DNA of 64,000 nt from Lachnospiraceae bacterium (GTDB lineage: Bacteria; Bacillota; Clostridia; Lachnospirales; Lachnospiraceae): positions 1 to 64,000 of the forward strand of contig SVEG01000005.1 in NCBI GenBank assembly GCA_015057505.1, given 5' to 3'. Both the position numbers and the translations under genes were made by a program. Below, piece by piece: positions 26,976 to 35,842 of this stretch. Every line of letters starts with the position of its first letter. Position 1 is the stretch's first letter. A model generated the notes under the pieces. It was not told the DNA's origin and made no database searches. It saw only the letters and a program-made list of their open reading frames with translations.

Positions 26976-28358
26976 TTATTGGTTAACCCTGTCTCCGGCC
27001 TCAATCTCTTCATTCTTCTGTGCCACAAGTTCTTCTCTTTCCTCAAGAGCCTTCGGCTTACGGATTCTGAAACTGCTAATATATGAAATACCCGCAATAG
27101 GATAAATACATGTCATAATAAGCTGGTATACACTTCCAAGTATATCCTTAAACAAATAAAGTACCGGAAGCAATATCGCAATAGACAATACCGGCAAACC
27201 GATAAGATACTTCTTGCTACTGTCCTCTTCAGACTCAGTCTTAGCATTAAAATATGCAAGTCTTACAACTACCGAAATAATGTAAAACGTATAGAATACC
27301 ATATGTATCATACTGTCAAGTCCGACAGCATAACCTATAGCACACGGCAAAACGCCAAAACATATAAGATTGCTTAAAGAATCTGCATGTGTACCGTATC
27401 TGTGCTCTTCTGCACCGCATTTGGCAAGCTTGGCACGTTCAAACTTCTCGTTAAGCTTCTCAAACAATGCCGAAAGTACAAGACAAGCCATGGCATTGGC
27501 AAGTTTACTTCCTATAGCCATACATGAACCAAGTATGCCAAAACAAAGTGATACATATGTGAGTAATACCGACCAATCATAAACACCTAAAAAACGCGAC
27601 TTCGTAAGCGTATCCGCCTTCTCACACTCTCTTGCCTCTTCTGTTGCGGCCCTAAGCTCATCAAGCTTTTCCTGAATCCTGCTCTTAACAAGTTCGCAAA
27701 TCTGCTGGGTATTCATCTCCTTATACTCTTCAAAAGCTATAGGCTTAAGAAAATGAACCTGACTTTTAACCGGCTTAAGTGACCTGCCGTAAAAAACCTT
27801 CCATGAATCCCATAAAGCAACAGGAACTATTGGGCACTGTGCTTTAAGTGCCATCTTAAAAGAGCCTGCATGGAACTCGATTAACTCATTCTTATTATCA
27901 TCATATCCTGCTTCCGGAAAAACGATATATCTTCTTCCGGCTTTAACTTCCTTGATAATACGAACAATCTCACCAGCCTGCTGCTTAATGTCGCCTCTTA
28001 CAAAGCGCTTGCCTTTTACAAGATCAACCGCCTGATTAACGATAAGACGCTTAGCAGTAACACTGTCGATTACGATTGAGCACGGCTTCTTATGAGAAGT
28101 CATGATGCCAATAGTATCGTACTTACCCTGATGATTGGCATACATAATATAGCCACCATCTTCAGGAAGCGTCTCCGATCCGAAAGCCGTCGTTGAAATT
28201 CTTCCCTTCTTCCTTATAAGCCACATAACTCTCATTGCAAGCTTATAACACTGTGTCTCAGTATACTTCTCCGTATGCTTCGCATAATATGCCATCTTCG
28301 GAACGTAATATAAAATTAAAAAGAATGATGCAATTATAACATAATAAAATCTTACCAC
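26976..28358 (-). CDS. PlsC-type acyltransferase fused to a degenerate CDP-alcohol phosphatidyltransferase domain
   Basis: The 460-residue membrane protein has an N-terminal 1-acylglycerol-phosphate acyltransferase domain, with the HX4D motif at about 76-81 (ANHQGKYDT) and FPEAG near 145. PlsC enzymes make phosphatidic acid. The C-terminal part (about 255-435) is polytopic and aligns with phosphatidylserine synthase-type CDP-alcohol transferases, ending GTHADSLSNLICFGVLP where the family has GxxxDSLxDxxxFG. The usual metal-binding DxxDGxxAR is replaced by EKLNEKFER and the last Asp by Asn. The second domain is therefore probably catalytically inactive or specialised. Fusions of these two domains occur in Lachnospiraceae. 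Confidence 0.82.
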   Translation of the reverse strand: MVRFYYVIIASFFLILYYVPKMAYYAKHTEKYTETQCYKLAMRVMWLIRKKGRISTTAFGSETLPEDGGYIMYANHQGKYDTIGIMTSHKKPCSIVIDSVTAKRLIVNQAVDLVKGKRFVRGDIKQQAGEIVRIIKEVKAGRRYIVFPEAGYDDNKNELIEFHAGSFKMALKAQCPIVPVALWDSWKVFYGRSLKPVKSQVHFLKPIAFEEYKEMNTQQICELVKSRIQEKLDELRAATEEARECEKADTLTKSRFLGVYDWSVLLTYVSLCFGILGSCMAIGSKLANAMACLVLSALFEKLNEKFERAKLAKCGAEEHRYGTHADSLSNLICFGVLPCAIGYAVGLDSMIHMVFYTFYIISVVVRLAYFNAKTESEEDSSKKYLIGLPVLSIAILLPVLYLFKDILGSVYQLIMTCIYPIAGISYISSFRIRKPKALEEREELVAQKNEEIEAGDRVNQ

Positions 28359-28460
28359 AGAAATTCCCCCTGTTTATCCTTATGTCTCTTAACCTCTTAT
28401 AAATATATATTTAGTAACCTTATAAAAATATATCACATTTTATTTTTGATTTCAAGTACC

Positions 28461-29240
28461 CTAGCTATTGAGGTAATTACGCATTTCCTTAAGAGCATTT
28501 TTTTCGAGTCTGGATACCTGTGCCTGGGAAATATGAATCTCCTCAGCAACTTCCATCTGTGTTTTTCCATCAAAGAATCGCATCTTAATAATTGTCCGTT
28601 CTCTCTCATTAAGCCTTTTTATTGCCTGTGAAAGTGCAAGTCCTTCAACCCAGTTTTCTTCTCTATTCTTTTTATCACTAATCTGGTCCATTACAAACAA
28701 TGCATCACCGCCGTCTGTATAGACCGGTTCATAAAGTGACATCGGACTTTGGATAGCATCAAGTGCCATTACTATTTCTTCCTTAGCAATTCCCATCTCA
28801 CTTGCTATTTCGGTAACCGTAGGTTCCTTGAGATTTTTCTTCAACAGCATTTCTTTAGTATAAATTGCTTTATATGCGATATCTCTAAGAGAACGGCTCA
28901 CCCTTATTGAATTATTATCTCTCAGATATCTTCTTATCTCTCCTATAATCATCGGCACTGCATAAGTCGAAAATTTTACATTCTGTGTTATATCAAAATT
29001 ATCAATTGCCTTAATAAGTCCTATGCAACCTATCTGAAACAAATCATCAACATTCTCATTACTGTTAGAAAAACGCTGAATAACACTTAGTACAAGACGC
29101 AAATTCCCTTTAATATACTCCTCTCGCGCCTGCATATCTCCCTTTATAATTCTGGCAAAAAGCTCCTCTTTTTCTTTTTCGCTAAGAAGCGGAAGCTTTG
29201 ATGTATTAACGCCACATATTTCAACTTTATAAGAAGCCAT
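28461..29240 (-). CDS. sigG: Sporulation sigma factor SigG
   Basis: SigG directs late forespore transcription. The protein begins MASYKVEICGVNTSKLP, close to the conserved SigG N-terminus. Region 2 is NLRLVLSVIQRFSNSNENVDDLF with VKFSTYAVPMIIGEIRRYLR, followed by IRVSRSLRDIAYKA; region 4 ends TQMEVAEEIHISQAQVSRLE. Length 259 matches the family. The start at 29240 follows GGGAGG. The longer frame starting at 29342 adds an unrelated 34 residues. Unlike the classic spoIIG arrangement, no sigE or spoIIGA precedes it; an ABC-F gene does. The leader contains a start-codon-sequestering hairpin (29232-29294). Confidence 0.95.
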   Translation of the reverse strand: MASYKVEICGVNTSKLPLLSEKEKEELFARIIKGDMQAREEYIKGNLRLVLSVIQRFSNSNENVDDLFQIGCIGLIKAIDNFDITQNVKFSTYAVPMIIGEIRRYLRDNNSIRVSRSLRDIAYKAIYTKEMLLKKNLKEPTVTEIASEMGIAKEEIVMALDAIQSPMSLYEPVYTDGGDALFVMDQISDKKNREENWVEGLALSQAIKRLNERERTIIKMRFFDGKTQMEVAEEIHISQAQVSRLEKNALKEMRNYLNS

Positions 29241-29294
29241 AACAAGAATCCTCCCAGAAAAATTTCTAGTAAAATGATTCTCATTATGGCTTCT
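29232..29294 (-). promoter_or_regulatory. sigG leader hairpin overlapping start codon
   Basis: On the mRNA strand AGAAGCCATAA (29284-29294) pairs perfectly over 11 bases with TTATGGCTTCT (29232-29242), which contains the ATG. Inside, AGAATC pairs with GATTCT, covering part of the Shine-Dalgarno GGGAGG. Folding would hide both start codon and ribosome binding site. Confidence 0.75.
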
Positions 29295-29359
29295 GAATAT
29301 ACGGTCAGAACTTAAAATAAAATAAATTTTAGTCCTTGACAAATTCTTGTTTTTTTGAA

Positions 29360-30994
29360 TTAATTGTCTGACTCTGCATCGACATTATTATATACCTGAC
29401 GCTTTCTTGCAAGCTCGTCGCTCTCAAGATACTCATCATATGTTGTAATCTTATCGATAAGGCCGCCCGGTAAAATCTCCATGATTCTGTTAGCCGTTGT
29501 CTGAACAAACTGATGGTCACGGCATGAGAAAAGAATAACACCCGGGAATTTAATAACACCGTTGTTAAGTGCGGTAATTGATTCCATGTCAAGATGGTTA
29601 GTCGGCTCATCGAAAATAAGTACGTTGGCTGCTGAAATCATCATCTTGGAAAGTAAGCATCTTACCTTCTCTCCACCTGACAATACTCTAACTTTCTTAA
29701 CACCGTCATCACCCGCAAAAAGCATTCTTCCAAGGAAACCACGTACATATGTTGCATCCTTGATTGCAGAATACTGTGTAAGCCAATCGGCGATTGTAAG
29801 GTCATTATCAAACTCCGCATTGCTGTCCTTCGGGAAGTATGCCTGTGAAGTTGTAATACCCCACTTGTAAGAACCGGAATCCGGCTCCATCTCTCCCGCA
29901 AGAATCTTAAACAATGTCGTCTTGGCAAGCTCGTTAGAACCAACAAAAGCAATCTTGTCATTTCTGTTAACGATAAATGAAATATTATCAAGAACCTTCT
30001 CTCCGTCGATAGTCTTACTTAAGTTTTCAACTGTAAGAACCTCGTTACCGATTTCTCTCTCAGGTCTGAAATCAATGTACGGATATTTACGGCTTGACGG
30101 CTTAATCTCATCAAGCTCAATTTTCTCAAGAGCTTTCTTTCTGGATGTAGCCTGCTTGGACTTGGAAGCATTGGCGCTGAATCGCTGAATGAACTCCTGC
30201 AACTCCTTAATCTTCTCTTCCTTCTTCTTATTGGCTTCCTTCATCTGCTTGATGAGGAGCTGACTGGACTCATACCAGAAATCGTAGTTACCTGCATAAA
30301 GCTGAATCTTGTTATAATCAATATCTGCAATATGTGTACATACTTTATTAAGGAAATAACGGTCGTGTGATACTACAATAACCGTATTCTCAAAATTAAT
30401 AAGGAACTCTTCAAGCCATGCAATGGCATCAAGATCCAAGTGGTTAGTAGGCTCATCGAGCAAAAGAATGTCAGGATTACCAAACAATGCCTGTGCCAAA
30501 AGAACCTTAACCTTCTCAGGACCTGCAAGTTCACTCATCTGCTTATAATGAAGCTCTGTAGGAATTCCGAGGCCGTTAAGAAGTGTAGCTGCATCTGACT
30601 CTGCTTCCCAGCCGTTCATCTCTGCAAATTCGCCTTCAAGCTCACTTGCACGGATTCCGTCCTCGTCCGTAAAATCTTCCTTCATGTAAATTGCATCTTT
30701 TTCTTTCATAATATCGTAAAGACGCTGATTACCGAGAATAACCGTATCAAGTACCGGATACTGGTCATATTTAAAATGGTCCTGCTGCAAGAATGACAAA
30801 CGCTGTCCCGGTGTTATTACTATTGAACCATTAGTGGAATCAAGCTGTCCTGAAAGAATCTTAAGGAAAGTTGATTTTCCCGCTCCGTTTGCACCTATAA
30901 GACCATAACAGTTACCTTCCGTAAATTTGATGTTAACATCCTCGAATAAAGCCTTCTTACCAATTCGAAGTGTTATACCATTTGCACTAATCAT
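29360..30994 (-). CDS. ABC-F family ATPase (ribosome-associated type)
   Basis: The 544-residue protein has two ABC domains and no membrane segments. Domain 1 has Walker A GANGAGKST and Walker B ILLLDEPTNHLDLDAI. A charged linker (KKKEEKIKELQEFIQRF and KQATSRKKALEK) follows, then domain 2 with LSGGEKVRCLLSKMM and LIFDEPTNHLD. ABC-F proteins act on the ribosome in translation or antibiotic protection. Domain 1 has ELAGPEK where LSGGE is usual, and domain 2 Walker A is GSNELAKTT rather than GxNGxGKTT; similar deviations occur in the YkpA/YbiT branch, so this may be a branch trait. The protein starts MISANGITLRIGKK. Confidence 0.88.
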   Translation of the reverse strand: MISANGITLRIGKKALFEDVNIKFTEGNCYGLIGANGAGKSTFLKILSGQLDSTNGSIVITPGQRLSFLQQDHFKYDQYPVLDTVILGNQRLYDIMKEKDAIYMKEDFTDEDGIRASELEGEFAEMNGWEAESDAATLLNGLGIPTELHYKQMSELAGPEKVKVLLAQALFGNPDILLLDEPTNHLDLDAIAWLEEFLINFENTVIVVSHDRYFLNKVCTHIADIDYNKIQLYAGNYDFWYESSQLLIKQMKEANKKKEEKIKELQEFIQRFSANASKSKQATSRKKALEKIELDEIKPSSRKYPYIDFRPEREIGNEVLTVENLSKTIDGEKVLDNISFIVNRNDKIAFVGSNELAKTTLFKILAGEMEPDSGSYKWGITTSQAYFPKDSNAEFDNDLTIADWLTQYSAIKDATYVRGFLGRMLFAGDDGVKKVRVLSGGEKVRCLLSKMMISAANVLIFDEPTNHLDMESITALNNGVIKFPGVILFSCRDHQFVQTTANRIMEILPGGLIDKITTYDEYLESDELARKRQVYNNVDAESDN

Positions 30995-31032
30995 TAGACA
31001 AACCTCTCTCTATATTTTTTACACACAACCCT

Positions 31033-31060
31033 ATTGTACAAGAATTCCCTAAATTTGCAA
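31033..31060 (-). promoter_or_regulatory. Sigma-A promoter for the ABC-F gene
   Basis: On the minus strand TTGCAA is followed after 16 bases by TACAAT, about 40 bases before the gene. It shares AAAAAAAGCTTGCA with the tRNA-Leu promoter. Confidence 0.75.
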
Positions 31061-31099
31061 GCTTTTTTTCAGTATATAATACATTTTTATATTCACAAA

Positions 31100-32317
31100 T
31101 TATTTAATTTCAAGATATGCACCATCAACACCGAGAGTAAAAAATAACGGTCCGTCAATTGCGATATTCTTATATGATTGCGTATATATATTACCGTCTG
31201 TTCCATTTACCGTAATTACAACATCTGCAGTTTTTTGATTGTTAGTTACCTTAACATTAACATCTGCACCATCAATATTATTAATGAAATTTTTCCAATC
31301 ATAGTTGTTCTCAAGTTTCCAACCAAGTTCTGCAAGATCACTATCCGTATCTCCAAATACATTCCAACCAAAATTGTCTGCCCGAACTATACAATACTCT
31401 TTATAATTAGCATTAACATCATCGTGAACATCTTTTGCACTTGCATGACCCTGCGCCACATTCTGAAGAACCACAATGAAATTATTATATGTATGTTTCT
31501 TATTTGAGTAGTTCTTAAAGTTAACTTCTACGGTTTTTCCTTTAGCCACCTCATAAATGTCCGAAAATTCCTCCCACCAGCCTGTAGAACAATCTTTTGC
31601 GCCTACATAAGTAGCTGTAACTTCTGCTTCCCTAACAATATCAATACAGCTATTGTCTACAGTTAAACAAAAATACAAGTCACCGTCTACCTTAATATTT
31701 AAATACTCCTGTCTATACTCTGCTCCGTCGGCCGTCAATACATCACAAACAACATCTGCCGTCTTTCCGTTGTTTGTTACATAAACCTTAACTGTTGCTC
31801 CCTGCAAATCCTCCAAAAAAGTGGCACTGTTCCAGCCTTCGCCATCTGCACGGACCACACCGTACTCTTTGTACTTTGCATTAACATCTGCACTGTGAAC
31901 ATCTGCCATATTCTGAAGTACTACTATGAAGTTATTATTGTCAGAAGCCACTGTCGGATGCCAGTTAACAAATGTCGTACAGATTGTCTTACCTGTAGGA
32001 ACTTTCCACGTATTACTATATGCTCCCCGAAAAGAAGTTGTAAAGTCTGTCGCACCGACAAGTGTACCTGATGCCGTAACAACAGGATTCTTCACTTCCT
32101 CCACAGGAACAGTAGTTTCAACCGTAGGTTCTTTTTTATCATCTGCTGTGGGTGCAGTTGTTGTGGATTCATCTGTTGTAGTAGCTGTTTCTCCGAAATT
32201 ATCCGACTGAGTTGTGTATGCCTCTGTCGTTGTTGTCTCTCCTACACCACCAATACAACCATATATACTTACTATCATTGTTGTGCAAATTAAAAAATAT
32301 ATAAGCTTTTTTTTCAT
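31100..32317 (-). CDS. Lipoprotein with two copies of an uncharacterised beta-sandwich-like domain
   Basis: A lipoprotein signal (LICTTMIVSIYGC, cleavage before Cys) is followed by a Thr/Glu-rich linker and two domains of about 150-170 residues (about 78-230 and 235-405). Domain hallmarks are DCSTGWWEEFSDIYEV, NNFIVVLQNVAQGHA, YKEYCIVRADNFGW and GPLFFTLGVDGAYLEI. The same domain occurs three times in the lipoprotein at 35921-38500. Its Trp/Tyr/Asn-rich, repeated, surface-exposed nature suggests carbohydrate binding, which is an inference. The gene has its own TTGACT/TATAAT promoter and lies at the distal end of the arabinan locus. Confidence 0.78.
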   Translation of the reverse strand: MKKKLIYFLICTTMIVSIYGCIGGVGETTTTEAYTTQSDNFGETATTTDESTTTAPTADDKKEPTVETTVPVEEVKNPVVTASGTLVGATDFTTSFRGAYSNTWKVPTGKTICTTFVNWHPTVASDNNNFIVVLQNMADVHSADVNAKYKEYGVVRADGEGWNSATFLEDLQGATVKVYVTNNGKTADVVCDVLTADGAEYRQEYLNIKVDGDLYFCLTVDNSCIDIVREAEVTATYVGAKDCSTGWWEEFSDIYEVAKGKTVEVNFKNYSNKKHTYNNFIVVLQNVAQGHASAKDVHDDVNANYKEYCIVRADNFGWNVFGDTDSDLAELGWKLENNYDWKNFINNIDGADVNVKVTNNQKTADVVITVNGTDGNIYTQSYKNIAIDGPLFFTLGVDGAYLEIK

Positions 32318-32384
32318 ATTAACCTCCTGCTATTATATATGAACATTATATCTGATAATTAACAAGTGTGTCTTCTAAATGAAT

Positions 32385-32413
32385 ATTATATCTGCCAAAT
32401 TCAAAGTAGTCAA
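32385..32413 (-). promoter_or_regulatory. Strong sigma-A promoter for the two-domain lipoprotein
   Basis: On the minus strand TTGACT is followed after exactly 17 bases by TATAAT. The -10 region lies in gaatattatatctg (32381-32394), which is repeated nearly exactly 40 bases closer to the gene (32341-32354); the second copy may be a regulatory site. Confidence 0.85.
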
Positions 32414-32450
32414 TCATTGATTATGTATATCCTTAATTCATATAAAACAA

Positions 32451-32480
32451 AAAGAAGCGCGTTTAACGCGCGCTTCTTTT
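32451..32480 (-). terminator. Terminator overlapping the end of the 78-residue membrane protein gene
   Basis: GAAGCGCG pairs with CGCGCTTC, flanked by AAA and TTT. On the minus strand a T-rich tract follows. The last codons and stop of the gene are inside the hairpin. It closes the long arabinan operon. Confidence 0.8.
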
Positions 32481-32696
32481 TCGATATTCTTTAATTTTTT
32501 TAACAATGTACATAATATCTATAACAACCGTACATACAATTGCCGCTATAAACATACCCTCTATAGTAAAGTGAAGGTAGGAGCTTGTCATGAAACTTAT
32601 AATAAGAAGCATAAGCATCCACCAGCCGAATATAAAAGCTGTCATAAAAATAAACCACACGATTTCTTTTACAATATCAAGCTTATCCAACTTCAT
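32463..32696 (-). CDS. Small two-helix membrane protein, unknown
   Basis: The protein has about 77 residues and begins MKLDKLDIVKEIVW; AAGGAG lies upstream of the ATG at 32696. Two hydrophobic helices (FIFMTAFIFGWWMLMLLIISF and MFIAAIVCTVVIDIMYIV, approximate) are followed by a basic tail (KKIKEYRKRSAR). It is six bases past the GH43 gene end and is the last gene before a terminator. Function unknown. Confidence 0.7.
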   Translation of the reverse strand: MKLDKLDIVKEIVWFIFMTAFIFGWWMLMLLIISFMTSSYLHFTIEGMFIAAIVCTVVIDIMYIVKKIKEYRKRSAR

Positions 32697-32719
32697 AACG
32701 TTGCTCCTTTGCAAAAAAA

Positions 32720-34822
32720 CTAGTCAATTGACTTACTGCCCCAGATTGTAACCTGATTTTCAAGACCAACTGCAGTAAATACCATCGTCTCAATCTTCGT
32801 GTACTCGATGTTCATCTTAAGTGTTACACCACTGTAATTTCGTCCGTCAAAAGAAAGGGTAATATAAGGGGTTCCTGCTTCCAATGCCCATGTTCCCGTA
32901 AGAGCACCTGTAATCTTACCGTCTTCAGTTAAGGTAATAAGCTGAGGCGTCTTAACTTCCAGGTTTTTATAATCAATTTCAAGTTCATGAATAATTACTT
33001 CATACTCGCCTGCCACATCGGCCACAGAATAACCTTTAGATTCTATCGTCTCTCCCGTAGTCTGATAAGGTGCCGCAACAAGCCATCCCTCTTTTGTGTT
33101 AAAAAGCTGGTGAACCTTTACGGTATGTCCCTCATTACCTGCATTGGTACGTGCATGGAATACTATATATGCCTTGCCGTCATCATCCACAAAAGCCGAA
33201 TTATGCCCCTGTGCCACAAAACCTGTATTAAAATTACGCCATTTGTAGCCGCCCATGAGACGCACGCCTACAGAAATATTGTAGTTAAATACATATTTAT
33301 CAAAAATTGCAGAATTACCGAGCATATCCACGTAGTCGCCATTTGGTGTCTTTGAGCGGAAAATACGCACATTGTATCCACCGGCAGCCTCAAGGTTACC
33401 GTATGACATAAACAAATAATAATAGTTCCCTATTTTCTCAATATATGAACCTTCACCGGAAACATACGCGCCTCCGGCAATCTTTTTACCGAAATATGCG
33501 TCCGAATGGTCATTTGTCTCATATGTCACATTATAATCGCGAAGTCCTGTCTTCTCGTCAAGTTCAAGAATAAATATTCCGCCTGACCATGAACCGTATG
33601 CCATCCAAAGTTTACCGTTATCATCAAAGAATACGCAGGGATCAATACAGTTCGGCCACTTATCGCCCCATCTTTTGTTCTTGATTCCGTGTGTAACGTA
33701 ACGCTGTGGAATCTCGGTTGTACCAAGTACCTGCGGTGCATCCGTCTGTCCAAAAGTATCTGCCGTAAATCCGCCGTATACGATGGAACCCGCGTAATCA
33801 TACGGTCCCGTTACTTTATCAGATGTAAGAAGTACAATATTGGATTTCCATGTATCTCCGTTGGCACTTAAGTATATGCAATACTTCTTCATGCTTTCAT
33901 TATAAATAATATCAGGAGCCCACAAATATCCTTCTTCTCCTGCCGAATCATCATCATTCCAAGCTTTTATCTTAGCTCTTGTATCCTCTGAAAGTGCCGC
34001 TTTAAAAGTTGCATCTATATTCTTCCAATTGTAGAGATTCTCACTTGAACTTGCCGTTACATGCGTACCGAAAACATAATATTTACCGTCAAAATCCTTA
34101 AAAATAGACGGATCATGGCAGGATACCTTCTGATATACAAGTCTGTCTTCAGGAGCAATAGCAAGAAGCTGTTGTTGCATTTCAAGATATATCATTGCAC
34201 GTATTGTAACATCTTGTCCGGCATATTTTACGTTCAAATAAGGTCTTATAACTGTCTCGCCGTCAGCCGGAGCTGCAGCTTTAACATTTACAGGCACAAG
34301 CTCCATACAAAGAATTAATGCCAAAATGAAACATGCAAGCTTTGTGCCTTTTTTCTTCTTAATTATTATAAATACTATAACAGCAACTACAAGAACCGCT
34401 ACAACTGCTGCTATAATAAGTGCAATTGTCTTAGCATCAGGACCTGTAGGTGCAGTACCAAATACTGCGACATCACCAACAAGGCTTCCTTCTATGACAA
34501 AACTATCACCGTAGACAATTTTAGAAAGTGAAGTAGGCATCTCAACAGTTGAATTCATACCTTCTATATTGGAATAAGTAATCCTTCCCGACTTGATATC
34601 CCAATTTCTTCTACCGTTTTCAATTATAATGTTGTATTTAATTGTCTCTTCTGCTTCATATTCAGCTTTATCTGTAACGATTGTTACTGTTATATCATCA
34701 ACAGTCGTAGTATAGCTTGCGCCATTCATTGTACCTGCTGTAGTTTCTTCCGCGAGCACGGTACCTGCTGCAAGTACAAACATGAGCACAGCACAAATAA
34801 GTGATAATACACTCTTCTTCAT
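32720..34822 (-). CDS. GH43 arabinan-active enzyme with unusual N-terminal membrane module
   Basis: The 700-residue protein starts with a signal peptide (LICAVLMFVLAAGTVLA). A small outer domain (about 25-125), a transmembrane helix (about 132-154, IALIIAAVVAVLVVAVIVF) and KKKKGTK follow, then a second signal-like hydrophobic stretch ending at VPVNVKA (about 162-182). The GH43 five-blade propeller comes next: catalytic base near D237 (CHDPSIFKD), pKa-modulating D394 (NCIDPCVFF) and acid near E457 (VSGEGSYIE). A C-terminal beta domain ends the protein. The large GH43 arabinanase subgroup fits this catalytic layout; endo-1,5-arabinanase activity is inferred. Position in a locus with GH51 and another GH43 supports arabinan as substrate. 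Confidence 0.85.
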   Translation of the reverse strand: MKKSVLSLICAVLMFVLAAGTVLAEETTAGTMNGASYTTTVDDITVTIVTDKAEYEAEETIKYNIIIENGRRNWDIKSGRITYSNIEGMNSTVEMPTSLSKIVYGDSFVIEGSLVGDVAVFGTAPTGPDAKTIALIIAAVVAVLVVAVIVFIIIKKKKGTKLACFILALILCMELVPVNVKAAAPADGETVIRPYLNVKYAGQDVTIRAMIYLEMQQQLLAIAPEDRLVYQKVSCHDPSIFKDFDGKYYVFGTHVTASSSENLYNWKNIDATFKAALSEDTRAKIKAWNDDDSAGEEGYLWAPDIIYNESMKKYCIYLSANGDTWKSNIVLLTSDKVTGPYDYAGSIVYGGFTADTFGQTDAPQVLGTTEIPQRYVTHGIKNKRWGDKWPNCIDPCVFFDDNGKLWMAYGSWSGGIFILELDEKTGLRDYNVTYETNDHSDAYFGKKIAGGAYVSGEGSYIEKIGNYYYLFMSYGNLEAAGGYNVRIFRSKTPNGDYVDMLGNSAIFDKYVFNYNISVGVRLMGGYKWRNFNTGFVAQGHNSAFVDDDGKAYIVFHARTNAGNEGHTVKVHQLFNTKEGWLVAAPYQTTGETIESKGYSVADVAGEYEVIIHELEIDYKNLEVKTPQLITLTEDGKITGALTGTWALEAGTPYITLSFDGRNYSGVTLKMNIEYTKIETMVFTAVGLENQVTIWGSKSID

Positions 34823-34834
34823 TATGTATTTCTC

Positions 34835-35797
34835 CTAAAACTCTATGTTATTCTTAAAATCAAATACAGGGTATCCTTTCTCGTCCCATTCAACCTTCAT
34901 AAGCATCGCATGTCTGTTGGGATCATATAACGGATCTCCTACTATCTCTGAATAAGGTCTTGCATGGTATACGCAAACCTCTGTACCGTCTTCAAGTGTT
35001 GTAAAGCTGTTATGTCCTGGTCCGTAAAGACTTGCTTCCTTAGAACTTGTAAGAACAGGATAACGTTCCTTCTTCCATGCTCTCGGGTCTAACAAATCCT
35101 CATCCTCACCGATGCTTAAAAGTCCCATGCAATAGCACTCTCCGGTAGCACTTGCTGAAAATGTTACAAATATTCTGCCATTCTTTTTCAACACAGCGGG
35201 TCCTTCATTAACCCATATGTCAACTCTCTCCCAATCATAATCGGGTGTTGTAAGAAGTACCTGTGCCGTAGCCAATTTGGTCGGAGATTCCATACGCGCA
35301 ATATAGAGATTGGAAATCTGAATTCCAACACTTACTTTCTCCGCCCATATGTAATAGCGCTGCCCTCTATGCTCAAAAACAGTGGCATCAAGGGAAAAAG
35401 CTTCAAAAGAATAGATATCGTCATCAGAGCGCTGCATCTTGCCTTTCTCAACCCATGTACCTGTAATCGGGTCTGCATCTGCACATTCCAAGATAAACGG
35501 TCTGATTTTCCAAATATCGTCTCTTTCTCCTGCCGCAAAATAGACATACCATTTACCATCGAGATAATGAAGCTCCGGAGCCCAAATATGCTTACTCATC
35601 TCACCGCTCTCATGCTTTGTCCAGATAACCGTCTCTTCTGCAGTCTGTAAATCCTTAAGACTGTCGGCTCTTCTTAAGACAATTTTATCATAAGCCGGTA
35701 CAGATGCCGTAAAATAGTATTTGCCGTCTGTATGTCTCATCACATACGGATCTGCTCTCTGCTCGATAAAAGGTTTATTGTTCATTGTTTTGTCCAT
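34835..35797 (-). CDS. Intracellular GH43 arabinofuranosidase
   Basis: The 320-residue protein has no signal peptide. GH43 residues are seen in EQRADPYVMRH (base, about D16), SLDATVFEHRGQRYYIWAE (pKa Asp) and WVNEGPAVLKKNG (acid Glu). The overall sequence resembles the GH43 subfamily of exo-1,5-alpha-L-arabinofuranosidases, including the stretch SASATGECYCMGLL. It probably removes terminal arabinose from imported arabino-oligosaccharides in the cytoplasm, together with GH51. It starts after the terminator at 35843 and runs 12 bases into the membrane GH43 gene. Confidence 0.87.
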   Translation of the reverse strand: MDKTMNNKPFIEQRADPYVMRHTDGKYYFTASVPAYDKIVLRRADSLKDLQTAEETVIWTKHESGEMSKHIWAPELHYLDGKWYVYFAAGERDDIWKIRPFILECADADPITGTWVEKGKMQRSDDDIYSFEAFSLDATVFEHRGQRYYIWAEKVSVGIQISNLYIARMESPTKLATAQVLLTTPDYDWERVDIWVNEGPAVLKKNGRIFVTFSASATGECYCMGLLSIGEDEDLLDPRAWKKERYPVLTSSKEASLYGPGHNSFTTLEDGTEVCVYHARPYSEIVGDPLYDPNRHAMLMKVEWDEKGYPVFDFKNNIEF

Positions 35798-35842
35798 TTG
35801 CTTTCCCTCCGCATAATTTTATGCTGATATTTTAGTTTTTTT

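Noticed and set aside
30950-30994. Loss of function in the ABC-F protein because of unusual signature and Walker residues
   Set aside because: Comparable deviations are, to my knowledge, found across one ABC-F branch, and both Walker B motifs are intact, so decay is not supported.
31926-32210. Plus-strand frames opposite Thr-rich linkers, and similar long antisense frames elsewhere (10427-10951, 23295-23879, 39430-40320, 55557-56339)
   Set aside because: They mirror well-supported minus-strand genes, lack ribosome binding sites and have compositions expected from the opposite coding strand.
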